Below, piece by piece: positions 32,833-45,737 of a stretch of 64,000 nt of DNA. The notes below the pieces were generated by a model. That model was given only the letters and a program-made list of their open reading frames with translations. It was not told where the DNA came from and did no database searches. Position 1 is the stretch's first letter, and every line of letters begins with the position of its first letter. Source of the DNA: Streptomyces cacaoi (GTDB lineage Bacteria; Actinomycetota; Actinomycetes; Streptomycetales; Streptomycetaceae); contig NZ_BJMM01000028.1 in NCBI RefSeq assembly GCF_006539165.1, positions 35,629 through 99,628 of the forward strand, read 5' to 3'. The position numbers and the translations under genes were made by a program.

Positions 32833-35610
32833 CTACAGCGCGCCCTTGCGGGTGAGTTGGGTGAAGGTCAGCCAGCCGGGCAGCACCGGCAGCCACAGCG
32901 TCATCAGCCGGAACAGCAGCACCGCCGGAGTGGCGACCTCCTTCGGCACACCGAAGGCGATCAGCGCGGCGATCAGCGCCGCCTCCACCGCGCCCAGCCC
33001 GCCCGGTGTGGGCGCCGCCGAACCGAGCGCGTTGGCTGTGAGGAAGACGACGGCGAGATTCGCGTAGCTCGTCTCGTGCCCGAACGCACGGATGCACGAG
33101 TCCAGACACATCACGAACGCCAGCGTCAGCAGCAGCATCCCCAGCACGCCCGTCAGCAGCTTCTGCGGCCGCTGCACGACGTCCAGCATCCGCGGCACCA
33201 CCCCCGCGAACAGCGAACGCACCCGCTCGGAGACGAAGCGGCGCAGCGCCGGCACCGCCGTCACGATCAGCACCAGCACGGCCGCCGTCAGCAGACCCGC
33301 GATCACCGCGCGGGACGGCGACAGCGTCGGCGTGTGCTCGGTGCCGGTGATGTAGCCGAACAGCAGCAGCAGCGTGATGTGGCTGCCGAGCCCGAACAGC
33401 TGCGAGGCGCCGACGCTCGCCACCGCGTGCCCCGGCCGCACCCCCGCCCGCTGGAGAAAACGGGCGTTGAGCGCGACCCCGCCGACCGCGGCCGGCGCCA
33501 CCAGCTTCACGAACGAGCCCGCCACCTGCGCCTGCACCGTCCGCACGAACGGCACCTTCTCCGGGACGAAACCCAGCAGCTGCATCGAGGCGCACACATA
33601 GGTGAGCCCGGAGAACAGGACGGCGCCGCCGACCCACTTCCAGTCCGCGCCCGTCACCCGGTCCAGCGGAACCTGGCTCAGCTGTGTCAGCAGGAAGTAC
33701 GCCGCCAGCGTGCCCGCGATGAAACTGACCAGGGTGCGCGGCCGGATCCGCTCCAGCCGGGCGGGCTCTATCGGCGCCTGCGGCCGGATCAGCAGCACCT
33801 GCTGACGGATCTGCGCCAGCAGGTCCTCCTCGCGGGCCTCCTCCAGCGCCTCGTCTATGGCCTTCTTCTCGGCGCTCTTCTGCGCCCGCAGCGACTTGCG
33901 GTGCGCCCGCGAACCCTCCCCCTGGAGCTCCTTCGCCTCCCGGGCGGCCCGCGCCTCCTTGGTCTCCTTCGCCTCCTTGTTGGCGCGGGACGCCTCGATG
34001 ACGGCCTCCCGCTCCCGCTGCGCGCGCTCCTTGGCGAGCCGCCGCAGCGTCGTGCGCGTACTGCGGCTGAGCGCGATCGGCTGGAGCAGCGGCAGACTGT
34101 CCGCGATCGCGTCCGGGCCCAGCACCTCCACACCGGAGGCCACGGCCCGCTCGGCGCCCACCCGCAGCCCCAGCGTCGTCAGCAGCTGCGCGACATCCAT
34201 CCGCAGCACCAGATCACCGGCCGCGATCTCGCCGCCGCGCAGATCCGTCAGATACACCGCGCCCGTCGGATCCACCAGCAGCGCGTCCCCGACCAGCCTC
34301 CGGTGCGCGATACGGCGCGACTGGAGCGCCTTGACCTGCCGCCACGTCGTACGCATCAGCTCATCGGTGATCGCGTCGTCGGGCAGCGCGTCCAGATTGC
34401 GGCCCCCGATGTGCTCGTAGACGAGCATCACCGCGTCCGGGCCCAGCTCCGAGGTGGCGATCAGCCGCGGCGCGTTGGCGCCCGCCGAGATCGCCGCATA
34501 CGCCAGCAGCGCCTCCTGCTCCAGCGCCTGCCGCAGCGACTGGAGGCTGCGCCGCTGGGTGATGCCGCGCAGCGCGAGACGCCGCCACACGCGGTAGAAG
34601 AAGCCCTGCGCCTGCTGCTCGCGGTCCACGACCGTCACATCGAGCGACGGGCCGTCCTCCAGGGTGACGCGGTAGCGCCGGCCCCGGTCGTTGTGGTCGC
34701 GCCGGTCCGCCTCGCCCGGATCCTGCATCCGCAGCGCGCTGACCGGCTTGAAACCGACCCGGCGCAGCCCCGCCAGCAGCGTCTGCCCGGTGGGCCGCAC
34801 ATTGGGCGTGCCGACGGCGTACAGCGTGCCGTAGGCGATCGTCCAGCCGATGAGGATCGTGATGACGATGGAGAACGCCGTGGTGTAGCCGGGCACCAGC
34901 ACCGCGAACGCGTTCAGCAGCAGCACGCACCACAGCACCACCCGCCAGCGGGGCCTGCGGGCCATGCCGACCGCCGTCATATAGGCGATGACCGGCGCCA
35001 GATAGCTGTGCACGGGCGTGGACGCGCCGTCCGGCGGGAGCGACTTGGTCAGCGCGCTGCGGATGGAGTCCGGCGCCGCCTGCGCCACCCACAGGTCCAC
35101 CGCGAGCGAGGCGCCGTGCGCGAGTACCGCGGCCAGCACCCCGTCCGCGATGCGCAGCCCGTCCCGTTTGATCAGCCGTTCGATCGCGAAGGCCACCGGG
35201 ACCAGCAGGACCGCGATGCTGGAGGCCAGCCCCGTCAGGCTGATCAGCAGATCCGGCGCCTCGGACGTGCCCTTGTTGATGTCCTCCTGGAGCCCCGCCG
35301 TGGTGCCGTGCGCATAGTTCGCGATGATCAGCACCAGGGCGATGCCGAGCACGCCCAGCACCAGCCGCAGCAGATCCGAGGGGCGGTGCACCCGCGCCGA
35401 CAGCAGCGGCTCGTCGCTCTCGATCTCGATGCGGTCGGCCCCGGCCACGGTCTCCAGCGGATCCCCCGGCGCGAGCGTCCGCTCGTCCCGTCCGCTCCGC
35501 GGGTCCTTCCCGCCCTTCGGGGCAGGACCGCCGGCGGCAGGGGAGCCCGTGTTCGGCTGCTCGTCACCCTGCCGCTGTCCTGCTGTCGTCTCGTCCTGAT
35601 CCCGTATCAC
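32833..35610 (-). CDS. Large membrane protein: kinase-like domain plus LPG-synthase/flippase-like TM domain
   Basis: A 925-residue protein with three blocks. About residues 80-265 contain several membrane helices. About 290-560 form a cytosolic region with kinase-like features (QALEQEALLAYAAISAG, DAVMLVYEHIGGRNLDAL, DPTGAVYLTDLRGGEIAAGD), but no full HxD/DFG set is visible. A charged coiled-coil (Lys/Glu-rich, about 565-640) leads to a C-terminal eight-helix block typical of the lysylphosphatidylglycerol-synthase TM/AglD family. Such TM domains flip lipids. Substrate is unknown. The start is GTG at 35610. It is divergent from the alkyltransferase-like gene. Confidence 0.82.
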   Translation of the reverse strand: MIRDQDETTAGQRQGDEQPNTGSPAAGGPAPKGGKDPRSGRDERTLAPGDPLETVAGADRIEIESDEPLLSARVHRPSDLLRLVLGVLGIALVLIIANYAHGTTAGLQEDINKGTSEAPDLLISLTGLASSIAVLLVPVAFAIERLIKRDGLRIADGVLAAVLAHGASLAVDLWVAQAAPDSIRSALTKSLPPDGASTPVHSYLAPVIAYMTAVGMARRPRWRVVLWCVLLLNAFAVLVPGYTTAFSIVITILIGWTIAYGTLYAVGTPNVRPTGQTLLAGLRRVGFKPVSALRMQDPGEADRRDHNDRGRRYRVTLEDGPSLDVTVVDREQQAQGFFYRVWRRLALRGITQRRSLQSLRQALEQEALLAYAAISAGANAPRLIATSELGPDAVMLVYEHIGGRNLDALPDDAITDELMRTTWRQVKALQSRRIAHRRLVGDALLVDPTGAVYLTDLRGGEIAAGDLVLRMDVAQLLTTLGLRVGAERAVASGVEVLGPDAIADSLPLLQPIALSRSTRTTLRRLAKERAQREREAVIEASRANKEAKETKEARAAREAKELQGEGSRAHRKSLRAQKSAEKKAIDEALEEAREEDLLAQIRQQVLLIRPQAPIEPARLERIRPRTLVSFIAGTLAAYFLLTQLSQVPLDRVTGADWKWVGGAVLFSGLTYVCASMQLLGFVPEKVPFVRTVQAQVAGSFVKLVAPAAVGGVALNARFLQRAGVRPGHAVASVGASQLFGLGSHITLLLLFGYITGTEHTPTLSPSRAVIAGLLTAAVLVLIVTAVPALRRFVSERVRSLFAGVVPRMLDVVQRPQKLLTGVLGMLLLTLAFVMCLDSCIRAFGHETSYANLAVVFLTANALGSAAPTPGGLGAVEAALIAALIAFGVPKEVATPAVLLFRLMTLWLPVLPGWLTFTQLTRKGAL

Positions 35611-35792
35611 GCGTCACCGCCCGGAAGATGGTGGCACGAGACGGCGGCGCCCGTGGGCACGAGGGGGCATTCCCCGGATACCGGGAAGATCACAGCGCGG
35701 ACCGTCCGGCACGCCCCCGGCGGGGAGCCCGGACAGCCGCCGGCGCGGACAACTCGCCCTGCCTGTCGGCCCCGTGCGGCACCATGTGCGGC

Positions 35793-36191
35793 ATGCGTGG
35801 TCACCCCAGCCCTGCGACACCGCCCGGCGAGGACGCCCCCTCGCCGGGCGTCGAGGGCGTTCCCGAGCTGCCCGATTTCGCCGAGCGCGTACTGGACGTC
35901 GCCGACCTCATTCCGCCCGGCCGGGTGATGACGTACGGGGACGTCGCCGAGTGGCTGGAGGAGGGCGGCCCCCGGCAGGTCGGCCGCGCCATGGCGCTGT
36001 ACGGCGGCGCCGTCCCCTGGTGGCGCGTCGTCCGGGCCGACGGCGTGCTGCTGGCCGGGCAGGAACAGCAGGCCCTCGCGCACTACCACGCCGAGGGCAC
36101 CCCGCTGCGTGAGCCCGGCCACTCCGCCCGCTCCGGGCACACCCCGCGTCTCGACATGCGCCGGGCGCGGTGGGACGGGACGGGCGGGTGA
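35793..36191 (+). CDS. Alkyltransferase-like protein (MGMT DNA-binding fold, Trp in place of Cys)
   Basis: A 132-residue protein with the MGMT C-terminal DNA-binding fold: FAERVLDVADLIPPGRVMTY, GDVAEWLEEGGPRQVGRAMA and VPWWRVVRADG. In true O6-alkylguanine transferases the last motif is PCHRV, with Cys accepting the alkyl group; here Trp sits in that place. It is therefore an ATL protein, which binds alkylated guanine and recruits nucleotide excision repair instead of reversing the damage (family knowledge). ATG at 35793 or 35784 can start it; neither has a strong ribosome site. It lies just upstream of adnA, a DNA-repair neighbourhood. Confidence 0.85.
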   Translation: MRGHPSPATPPGEDAPSPGVEGVPELPDFAERVLDVADLIPPGRVMTYGDVAEWLEEGGPRQVGRAMALYGGAVPWWRVVRADGVLLAGQEQQALAHYHAEGTPLREPGHSARSGHTPRLDMRRARWDGTGG

Positions 36192-36347
36192 AACCGCGCG
36201 GCGGCTGCTCACACCTCCCAGCTTCCGCCATGCCGCACGGCCCCATGCACCCCGCAGCCCGTACGGAGTACAGCCCAGGCGCGCTGCGGCACGGGGAACC
36301 ACCGGCGTAGCGTCTGCACCACCCCGCACAGACCTTCCCCCTAGGCG

Positions 36348-40025
<3,678 letters not shown>

Positions 40026-40121
40026 CCCGGGCCGCGCCGCCGCCCCGGGCGGTCTTCCGCGCGCGGGCGCCCATCCGGGACCCCGGCCGGGCTGTCGGCC
40101 GCGGGCGATACCGTCGGACGA

Positions 40122-43100
40122 GTGCCCGCCCACCTCACCGACCCCGAACAGCTCAACGAGCTGCTCGGCATCCCCTTCACCCCGGAGCAGACGGCGTGCA
40201 TCACCGCACCGCCCGAACCCCAGGTGATCGTCGCCGGCGCGGGCTCCGGCAAGACGACGGTCATGGCGGCCCGCGTCGTCTGGCTCGTCGGCACCGGCCA
40301 GGTCGCCCCCGACCAGGTCCTCGGCCTCACCTTCACCAACAAGGCCGCCGGTGAACTCGCCGAACGCGTCCGCAAGGCCCTCGTCCGCGCCGGCGTCACC
40401 GACCCCGACCCGGCCGACCCCGACGACGCCCCCGGCGAACCCCGCATCTCCACCTACCACGCCTTCGCCGGCCGCCTGCTGACCGAGCACGGGCTGCGGC
40501 TCGGCATCGAACCCACCACCCAGCTCCTCGCCGACGCCACCCGCTACCAGCTCGCCGCCGGCGTCCTGCGCTCCGCCGAAGGCCCCTACGAGGCGCTCAC
40601 CAGCTCCGTCAGCGCCCTCGTCGAGGACCTGCTCGCCCTCGACGCCGAACTGTCCGAACACCTCGTCGAGCCCGACGCGCTGCGCGCCCACACCGCCGCG
40701 CTCCTCGCCGAACTCCAGGACGCCCCGCTCACCAACGACACCCTCCGCCAGGTGCCCCGCGCCGCCCGGGCCCGCGCCGAACTCCTCGGACTCGTCGAGC
40801 GGTACCGCGCCCGCAAACGCGCCCACGAACGCATCGACTTCGGCGACCAGATCGCCCTCGCCGCCCGCCTCGCCCACATACCGGAGGTCGGCCGCAGCCT
40901 GCGCGCCCAGCACACCGTCGTCCTCCTCGACGAGTACCAGGACACCTCCGTGGCCCAGCGGGTACTGCTCGCCGGGCTGTTCGGCGGCGGCACCGGCCAC
41001 GCCGTCACCGCCGTCGGCGACCCCTGCCAGGCCATCTACGGCTGGCGCGGCGCCTCCGTCGCCAACCTCGACGACTTCCCCCGCCACTTCCCGCACCGCG
41101 ACGGCAGCCCCGCCCGCCGCCGCTCCCTCAGCGAGAACCGGCGCAGCGGCGGCCGGCTGCTCGCCCTCGCCAACGACCTGGCCCGGCCCCTGCGCGAACG
41201 GCACGCGGGCGTCGAAGCACTGCGCCCCGCGCCCGGCGCCGAAACCGACGGACGCGTCCGCGTCGCCCTGCTGCCCACCCGCGACGAGGAGACCCGCTGG
41301 CTCGCCGACAGCCTCGCCCACCTCGTGCACACCGGCACCCCGCCCGGCGAGATCGCCGTGCTGTGCCGCTCCGGCGGAGGCTTCGCCCACCTCCAGCAGG
41401 CCCTCGTGGAACGCGAACTGCCCGTCGAGGTCGTCGGCCTGTCCGGGCTGCTGCACCTCCCCGAGATCGCCGACCTCGTCGCCACCTGCGAAGTCCTCCA
41501 GGACCCCACGGCCAACGCCGCCCTCGTCCGGCTCCTGACCGGCCCCCGCTGGCGCATCGGCCACCGCGACCTCGCCCTCCTCGGCCGCCGCGCCGCCCGC
41601 CTGGCCGGCCGCGCCCGTCCCGGCGGCGACGACGACGCCGACGCGCGGCTCGCCGCCGCCGTCGAAGGCACCGACCCCGCCGAACAGCGCTCCCTCGCCG
41701 ACGCGCTCGACACCTTCCTCGACCCCGACGGACCCGAGGACGGCCTCCCCTTCTCCGCCGAGGCCCGGGTCCGCTTCGCCCGCCTCGCCGCCGAACTCCG
41801 CGACCTGCGCCGCTCACTGGGCGACCCCCTCATGGACGTCCTGCACCGCGTCCTGGCCACCACCGGGCTGGAGGTCGAACTGGCCGCCTCCCCGCACGCC
41901 GTCGCCGCCCGCCGCCGCGAGACCCTCGACCGGTTCCTGGACATCGCCGCCGGCTTCGCCTCCCTCGACGGCGAGGCCACCCTCCTGGCCTTCCTCGGCT
42001 TCCTGCGCACCGCCGCCCAGTACGAGAAGGGCCTCGACAGCTCACTGCCCGGCGGCGAGGACACCATCAAGATCATGACCGCGCACAAGGCCAAGGGGCT
42101 GGAGTGGGACGTCGTCGCCGTCCCCGGCCTGGTCGCCAAGCAGTTCCCCAGCGAACAGGCCCGCGAGACCTGGCTCACCCGCCCGAAGGTCCTTCCGTAC
42201 GCGCTGCGCGGCGACGCCGACACCCTCCCCGCGGCGCCCGAGTGGACCGCCAAGGGACTCAAGGCACACGAGAAGGCCCTGCGCGAACACCAGGCCACCG
42301 AGGAACTCCGCCTCGGCTACGTCACCTTCACCCGGCCCCGCAGCCTCCTGCTCGGCTCCGGCCACTGGTGGGGCCCCGCCCAGAAACGGCCCCGCGGCCC
42401 CTCCGCGTTCCTGGAAGCCCTGCGCGCCCACTGCGAGGCCGACCCCGCACACGGTGAGGTCGAATGCTGGGCCGATCCGCCCGAGGACGGCGCAACCAAC
42501 CCCGCCCTGGACGCCCCCACCGCACACACCACCTGGCCCCTGCCCCTCGACCCGGACGCCCTCGCCCTCCGCCGCACCGCCGCCCGCCAGGTCCTCACCC
42601 ACCTCGACCACCTCACCGGCCACACTCCCGACGGACCCCGCACGGCATCCGCCGTTCCCCACACCGCATCCGCCGTTCCCCGTGTTCCGCACATGGGGGT
42701 GCCCGGCCGGGGGGACGAGCCGCCGGAGCCGGAGCCGGAGCCTGACTCCGAGCCTGAGTTGTGGCCTGAGCTGGGGCCTGGGGCGGGGTCCGGGCCGGAG
42801 TCTGAGTTGTGGCCCGGGTCGGAGTCCGTGCCGGGGCCCGAGCTGGAGCCGGAGTCCGGGCCGGAGCTGTGGCCTGAATCTGAGCTGTGGCCTGAGCTGG
42901 AGTCGGAGCCACCCGCCGAGGAAGAGGTGCCGCCGGAGCCCGAGCCGGATCCGGAGCCCGGGCCGAACCTGGAGCCCGAACCGGCGCCGGGGCCGGACCA
43001 GGAGACCGGACCGGGGCCGGAGTCCTGGCGGAAGTCGGCACTTGAGCCGGGCACGCCCGCCGAGAAGGACGAGCGGGCCGACGCCGACGCCGACGCGGCG

Positions 43101-44078
43101 GCGGCCGACGCTGACACGAGTGCGAACGCACGTGCCACCGCCGGTGCCGGTGCCGTCGCCGGTGCTGACCCGAATGCCGTTGGCGACGCCGACATCGGCA
43201 CCAGCACCGACACCGATTCCGCTACCGACACGGACACGGACACGGACACCGACACCGACGCCCCGCCCCAGCCGGGCGCATCACCCGCCGGGAGGGGCCC
43301 GGCCCCCGCCGGTGACGCCCCGGCCCCCGCCGGGATCCCCGCGCCCGCGGACCCCCTCACCCCCGAGGAGGCCCGCACCGTCGCCGCCTGGGACCGGGAC
43401 CTGGACGCCCTCACCGGCGAACTGCGTCGCTCCCGCGCTGCCGTCCGCGACGTCCGGCTGCCGCGCTCGCTCAGCGCGACCCAGCTGCTGCGCCTGGCCG
43501 CCGACCCGGAGGGCTTCGCACGGGAGCTCGCCCGGCCCATGCCGCGCCCGCCGCGGCCGGCCGCCGCCCGCCGCGGCACCCGCTTCCACGCCTGGATCGA
43601 ATCCCGCTTCGAGGAACTCACCCTGCCGATGCTCGGCCCGGACGAGCTGCCCGGCCTGGACGGCGAGGGCCCCGACGGCAGCGAACCGCCCCGGATCGAG
43701 GACGAGCGGGACCTCGCCGCCCTCAAGGCCGCCTTCGAACGCACCCCGTACGCCCACCGCACCCCCTACCGCGTGGAGGCCCCCTTCCAGCTGCACCTCG
43801 CCGGCCGCATCGTCCGCGGCCGGATCGACGCCGTCTACCGGGACGTGGACGCCGACGGCGGTGTGACATTCGACATCGTCGACTGGAAGACGGGCCGCAC
43901 CCGCGAGACCGACCCCCTCCAGCTCGCCGTCTACCGGCTGGCCTGGGCGGAGCAGACCGGCACGCCGCCCGACGCGGTCGGCGCGGCCTTCGTCCACATC
44001 CGCAGCGGCGAGGTGGAGCGCCCGGAAGCCCTCCCGGGCCGCGCCGAACTCGAACGCCTCCTCGACCCCGACGCCTGA
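40122..44078 (+). CDS. adnB: AdnB, lead-motor helicase-nuclease subunit with giant low-complexity linker
   Basis: A 1318-residue protein. The UvrD-like motor has GAGSGKTT (39-46), GLTFTNKAAGEL, TYHAFAGRLL, LLDEYQDTSVAQ, GDPCQAIYGWRGAS, NRRSGGRLLALAN, MTAHKAKGLEWDV and GYVTFTRPR. The RecB-like nuclease near the end has FHAWIESRFEE, GRIDAVY and IVDWKTGRTRETDPLQLAVY. The Fe-S cysteines of AdnA are absent, as expected for AdnB, whose motor drives translocation in mycobacteria. Residues ~860-1087 are an acidic Pro/Glu/Trp repeat linker and an Asp/Ala/Thr tract between motor and nuclease. The GTG at 40122 is the only start that keeps the N-terminal Q motif. Confidence 0.9.
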   Translation: MPAHLTDPEQLNELLGIPFTPEQTACITAPPEPQVIVAGAGSGKTTVMAARVVWLVGTGQVAPDQVLGLTFTNKAAGELAERVRKALVRAGVTDPDPADPDDAPGEPRISTYHAFAGRLLTEHGLRLGIEPTTQLLADATRYQLAAGVLRSAEGPYEALTSSVSALVEDLLALDAELSEHLVEPDALRAHTAALLAELQDAPLTNDTLRQVPRAARARAELLGLVERYRARKRAHERIDFGDQIALAARLAHIPEVGRSLRAQHTVVLLDEYQDTSVAQRVLLAGLFGGGTGHAVTAVGDPCQAIYGWRGASVANLDDFPRHFPHRDGSPARRRSLSENRRSGGRLLALANDLARPLRERHAGVEALRPAPGAETDGRVRVALLPTRDEETRWLADSLAHLVHTGTPPGEIAVLCRSGGGFAHLQQALVERELPVEVVGLSGLLHLPEIADLVATCEVLQDPTANAALVRLLTGPRWRIGHRDLALLGRRAARLAGRARPGGDDDADARLAAAVEGTDPAEQRSLADALDTFLDPDGPEDGLPFSAEARVRFARLAAELRDLRRSLGDPLMDVLHRVLATTGLEVELAASPHAVAARRRETLDRFLDIAAGFASLDGEATLLAFLGFLRTAAQYEKGLDSSLPGGEDTIKIMTAHKAKGLEWDVVAVPGLVAKQFPSEQARETWLTRPKVLPYALRGDADTLPAAPEWTAKGLKAHEKALREHQATEELRLGYVTFTRPRSLLLGSGHWWGPAQKRPRGPSAFLEALRAHCEADPAHGEVECWADPPEDGATNPALDAPTAHTTWPLPLDPDALALRRTAARQVLTHLDHLTGHTPDGPRTASAVPHTASAVPRVPHMGVPGRGDEPPEPEPEPDSEPELWPELGPGAGSGPESELWPGSESVPGPELEPESGPELWPESELWPELESEPPAEEEVPPEPEPDPEPGPNLEPEPAPGPDQETGPGPESWRKSALEPGTPAEKDERADADADAAAADADTSANARATAGAGAVAGADPNAVGDADIGTSTDTDSATDTDTDTDTDTDAPPQPGASPAGRGPAPAGDAPAPAGIPAPADPLTPEEARTVAAWDRDLDALTGELRRSRAAVRDVRLPRSLSATQLLRLAADPEGFARELARPMPRPPRPAAARRGTRFHAWIESRFEELTLPMLGPDELPGLDGEGPDGSEPPRIEDERDLAALKAAFERTPYAHRTPYRVEAPFQLHLAGRIVRGRIDAVYRDVDADGGVTFDIVDWKTGRTRETDPLQLAVYRLAWAEQTGTPPDAVGAAFVHIRSGEVERPEALPGRAELERLLDPDA
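42717..43262 (+). repeat. Low-complexity repeats inside adnB
   Basis: From 42717 to about 43030 the sequence encodes irregular Pro-Glu units mixed with Glu-Leu-Trp-Pro-Glu blocks. From 43080 to 43262 it encodes Asp/Ala/Thr repeats, ending in six-base GACACG-type repeats that give Thr-Asp runs. The reading frame is kept throughout. Confidence 0.85.
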
Positions 44079-44239
44079 GGCGGACCCGGCAGCCCCGTCC
44101 GGCCCTCCGGCGCCGCCGACCCGCGCCCCGCGCCGCCCGGCACCACCCCTCGCCACGCGTGACCGCACCACCGCCCCCGGTGACCACCCAGCGGGCCTCG
44201 GCTTCGAGGAACGGTGCTATCGCCCGATAGGCTCAAGGT

Positions 44240-45655
44240 ATGCGCACCACTCCCGCCGCACCGGACAACGCCGTCCGGACATACATCGAAGCCCAGCGTT
44301 CCGCTTTCCTGTCCGACCTGTGCGACTGGCTGCGCATCCCCTCCGTCTCCGCCGACCCCGGCCACGCCGAGGACGTCCACCGCAGCGCCCGCTGGCTCGC
44401 CGACACGCTGCGCGAGACCGGCTTCCCCGTCGCCGAGATCTGGGAGACCGCCGGCGCCCCCGCCGTCTTCGCCGAATGGCCCTCCGGCGACCCGGACGCG
44501 CCCACCGTCCTCGTCTACGGGCACCACGACGTCCAGCCCGCCACCCTCGCCGACGGCTGGCACACCGACCCCTTCGAACCCGTCGAACGCGACGGACGCC
44601 TCCACGCCCGCGGCGCCGCCGACGACAAGGGCCAGGTCTTCTTCCACACCCTCGGCGTCCGCGCCCACCTGGCCGCCACCGGCCGCACCGCGCCCGCCGT
44701 CAACCTCAAGCTGCTCATCGAAGGCGAGGAGGAGTCCGGCTCACCGCACTTCCCCGCCCTCCTCGCCCAGCGCGCCTCCCGGCTCGGCTGCGACGCCGTG
44801 ATCGTCTCCGACACCGGCATGTGGGCCCCGGACACCCCCACCGTCTGCACCGGCATGCGCGGCCTCACCGACTGCCAGATCGACCTGTACGGGCCCGACC
44901 AGGACATCCACTCCGGCTCCTTCGGCGGCGCCGTGCCCAACCCCGCCACCGAAGCCGCCCGCCTCGCCGCCGCCCTCCACGACGACGACCGCCGCGTCAC
45001 CCTGCCCGGCTTCTACGACGGCATCGTCGAACTCACCGACGAGGAACGCGCCCTCTTCGCCGAACTCCCCTTCGACGAAGCCGACTGGCTGCACACCGCC
45101 CACTCCCACGCCACCCTCGGCGAGAGCGGCCACACCACGCTCGAACGCCTCTGGGCCCGCCCCACCGCCGAGATCAACGGCATCAGCGGCGGCTACCAGG
45201 GCCCCGGCGGCAAGACCATCGTCCCGGCCAAAGCCCAGCTCAAGCTCTCCTTCCGGCTCGTCGCCGGACAGGACGCCGAAAAGATCCAGCACAGCCTGCG
45301 CGACTGGGTCGCCGAACGGCTCCCCGCCGGCATCCGCCACGAGATCACCTTCTGGGGCGCCACCCGCCCCTGCCTCACCCCGCTCGGCCACCCCGCACTC
45401 CGGTCCCTCACCCGCGCCATGGGCCGCGCCTTCGGACAGCCCGTCCGCTACACCCGCGAAGGCGGCTCAGGACCCGCCGCCGACCTCCAGGACGTCCTCG
45501 ACGTGCCCGTGCTCTTCCTCGGCATCTCCGTCCCCTCCGACGGCTGGCACGCCCCCAACGAGAAGGTCGAACTCGACCTCCTCCTCAAAGGCGTCGAAAC
45601 CAGCGCCTACCTGTGGGACGACCTCGCCGCACACTGGCACCCGCGCACGGCCTGA
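44240..45655 (+). CDS. M20-family dipeptidase
   Basis: A 471-residue soluble metallopeptidase. Metal-binding motifs are visible: YGHHDVQPA (His/Asp), RGAADDKGQ (Asp), EGEEESGSP (catalytic Glu pair) and a C-terminal GWHAPNEKVEL (His). The central lid domain has HSGSFGGAVPNP. M20 dipeptidases of this length act on dipeptides or acylated amino acids. The ATG at 44240 is the first codon of the conserved region. It stands alone between adnB and nudC, which starts 82 nt downstream, and might be co-transcribed with nudC. Confidence 0.9.
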   Translation: MRTTPAAPDNAVRTYIEAQRSAFLSDLCDWLRIPSVSADPGHAEDVHRSARWLADTLRETGFPVAEIWETAGAPAVFAEWPSGDPDAPTVLVYGHHDVQPATLADGWHTDPFEPVERDGRLHARGAADDKGQVFFHTLGVRAHLAATGRTAPAVNLKLLIEGEEESGSPHFPALLAQRASRLGCDAVIVSDTGMWAPDTPTVCTGMRGLTDCQIDLYGPDQDIHSGSFGGAVPNPATEAARLAAALHDDDRRVTLPGFYDGIVELTDEERALFAELPFDEADWLHTAHSHATLGESGHTTLERLWARPTAEINGISGGYQGPGGKTIVPAKAQLKLSFRLVAGQDAEKIQHSLRDWVAERLPAGIRHEITFWGATRPCLTPLGHPALRSLTRAMGRAFGQPVRYTREGGSGPAADLQDVLDVPVLFLGISVPSDGWHAPNEKVELDLLLKGVETSAYLWDDLAAHWHPRTA

Positions 45656-45737
45656 CGGCCCCAGCGGCCCCCGCACCCGCCACCCCCACCCGGCACGGCC
45701 GGGAGAACTCCGACAGCAGGAGGAGTAGGAAGCCCCA

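Noticed and set aside
42717..43262. Repeat array in adnB considered as CRISPR or a separate element
   Set aside because: The units are irregular, in frame and protein-coding, with no equal spacers or cas genes.
42700..43380. Possible frameshift in adnB at the low-complexity segment
   Set aside because: The nuclease motifs after the segment are in the same frame as the motor, so the gene is intact.
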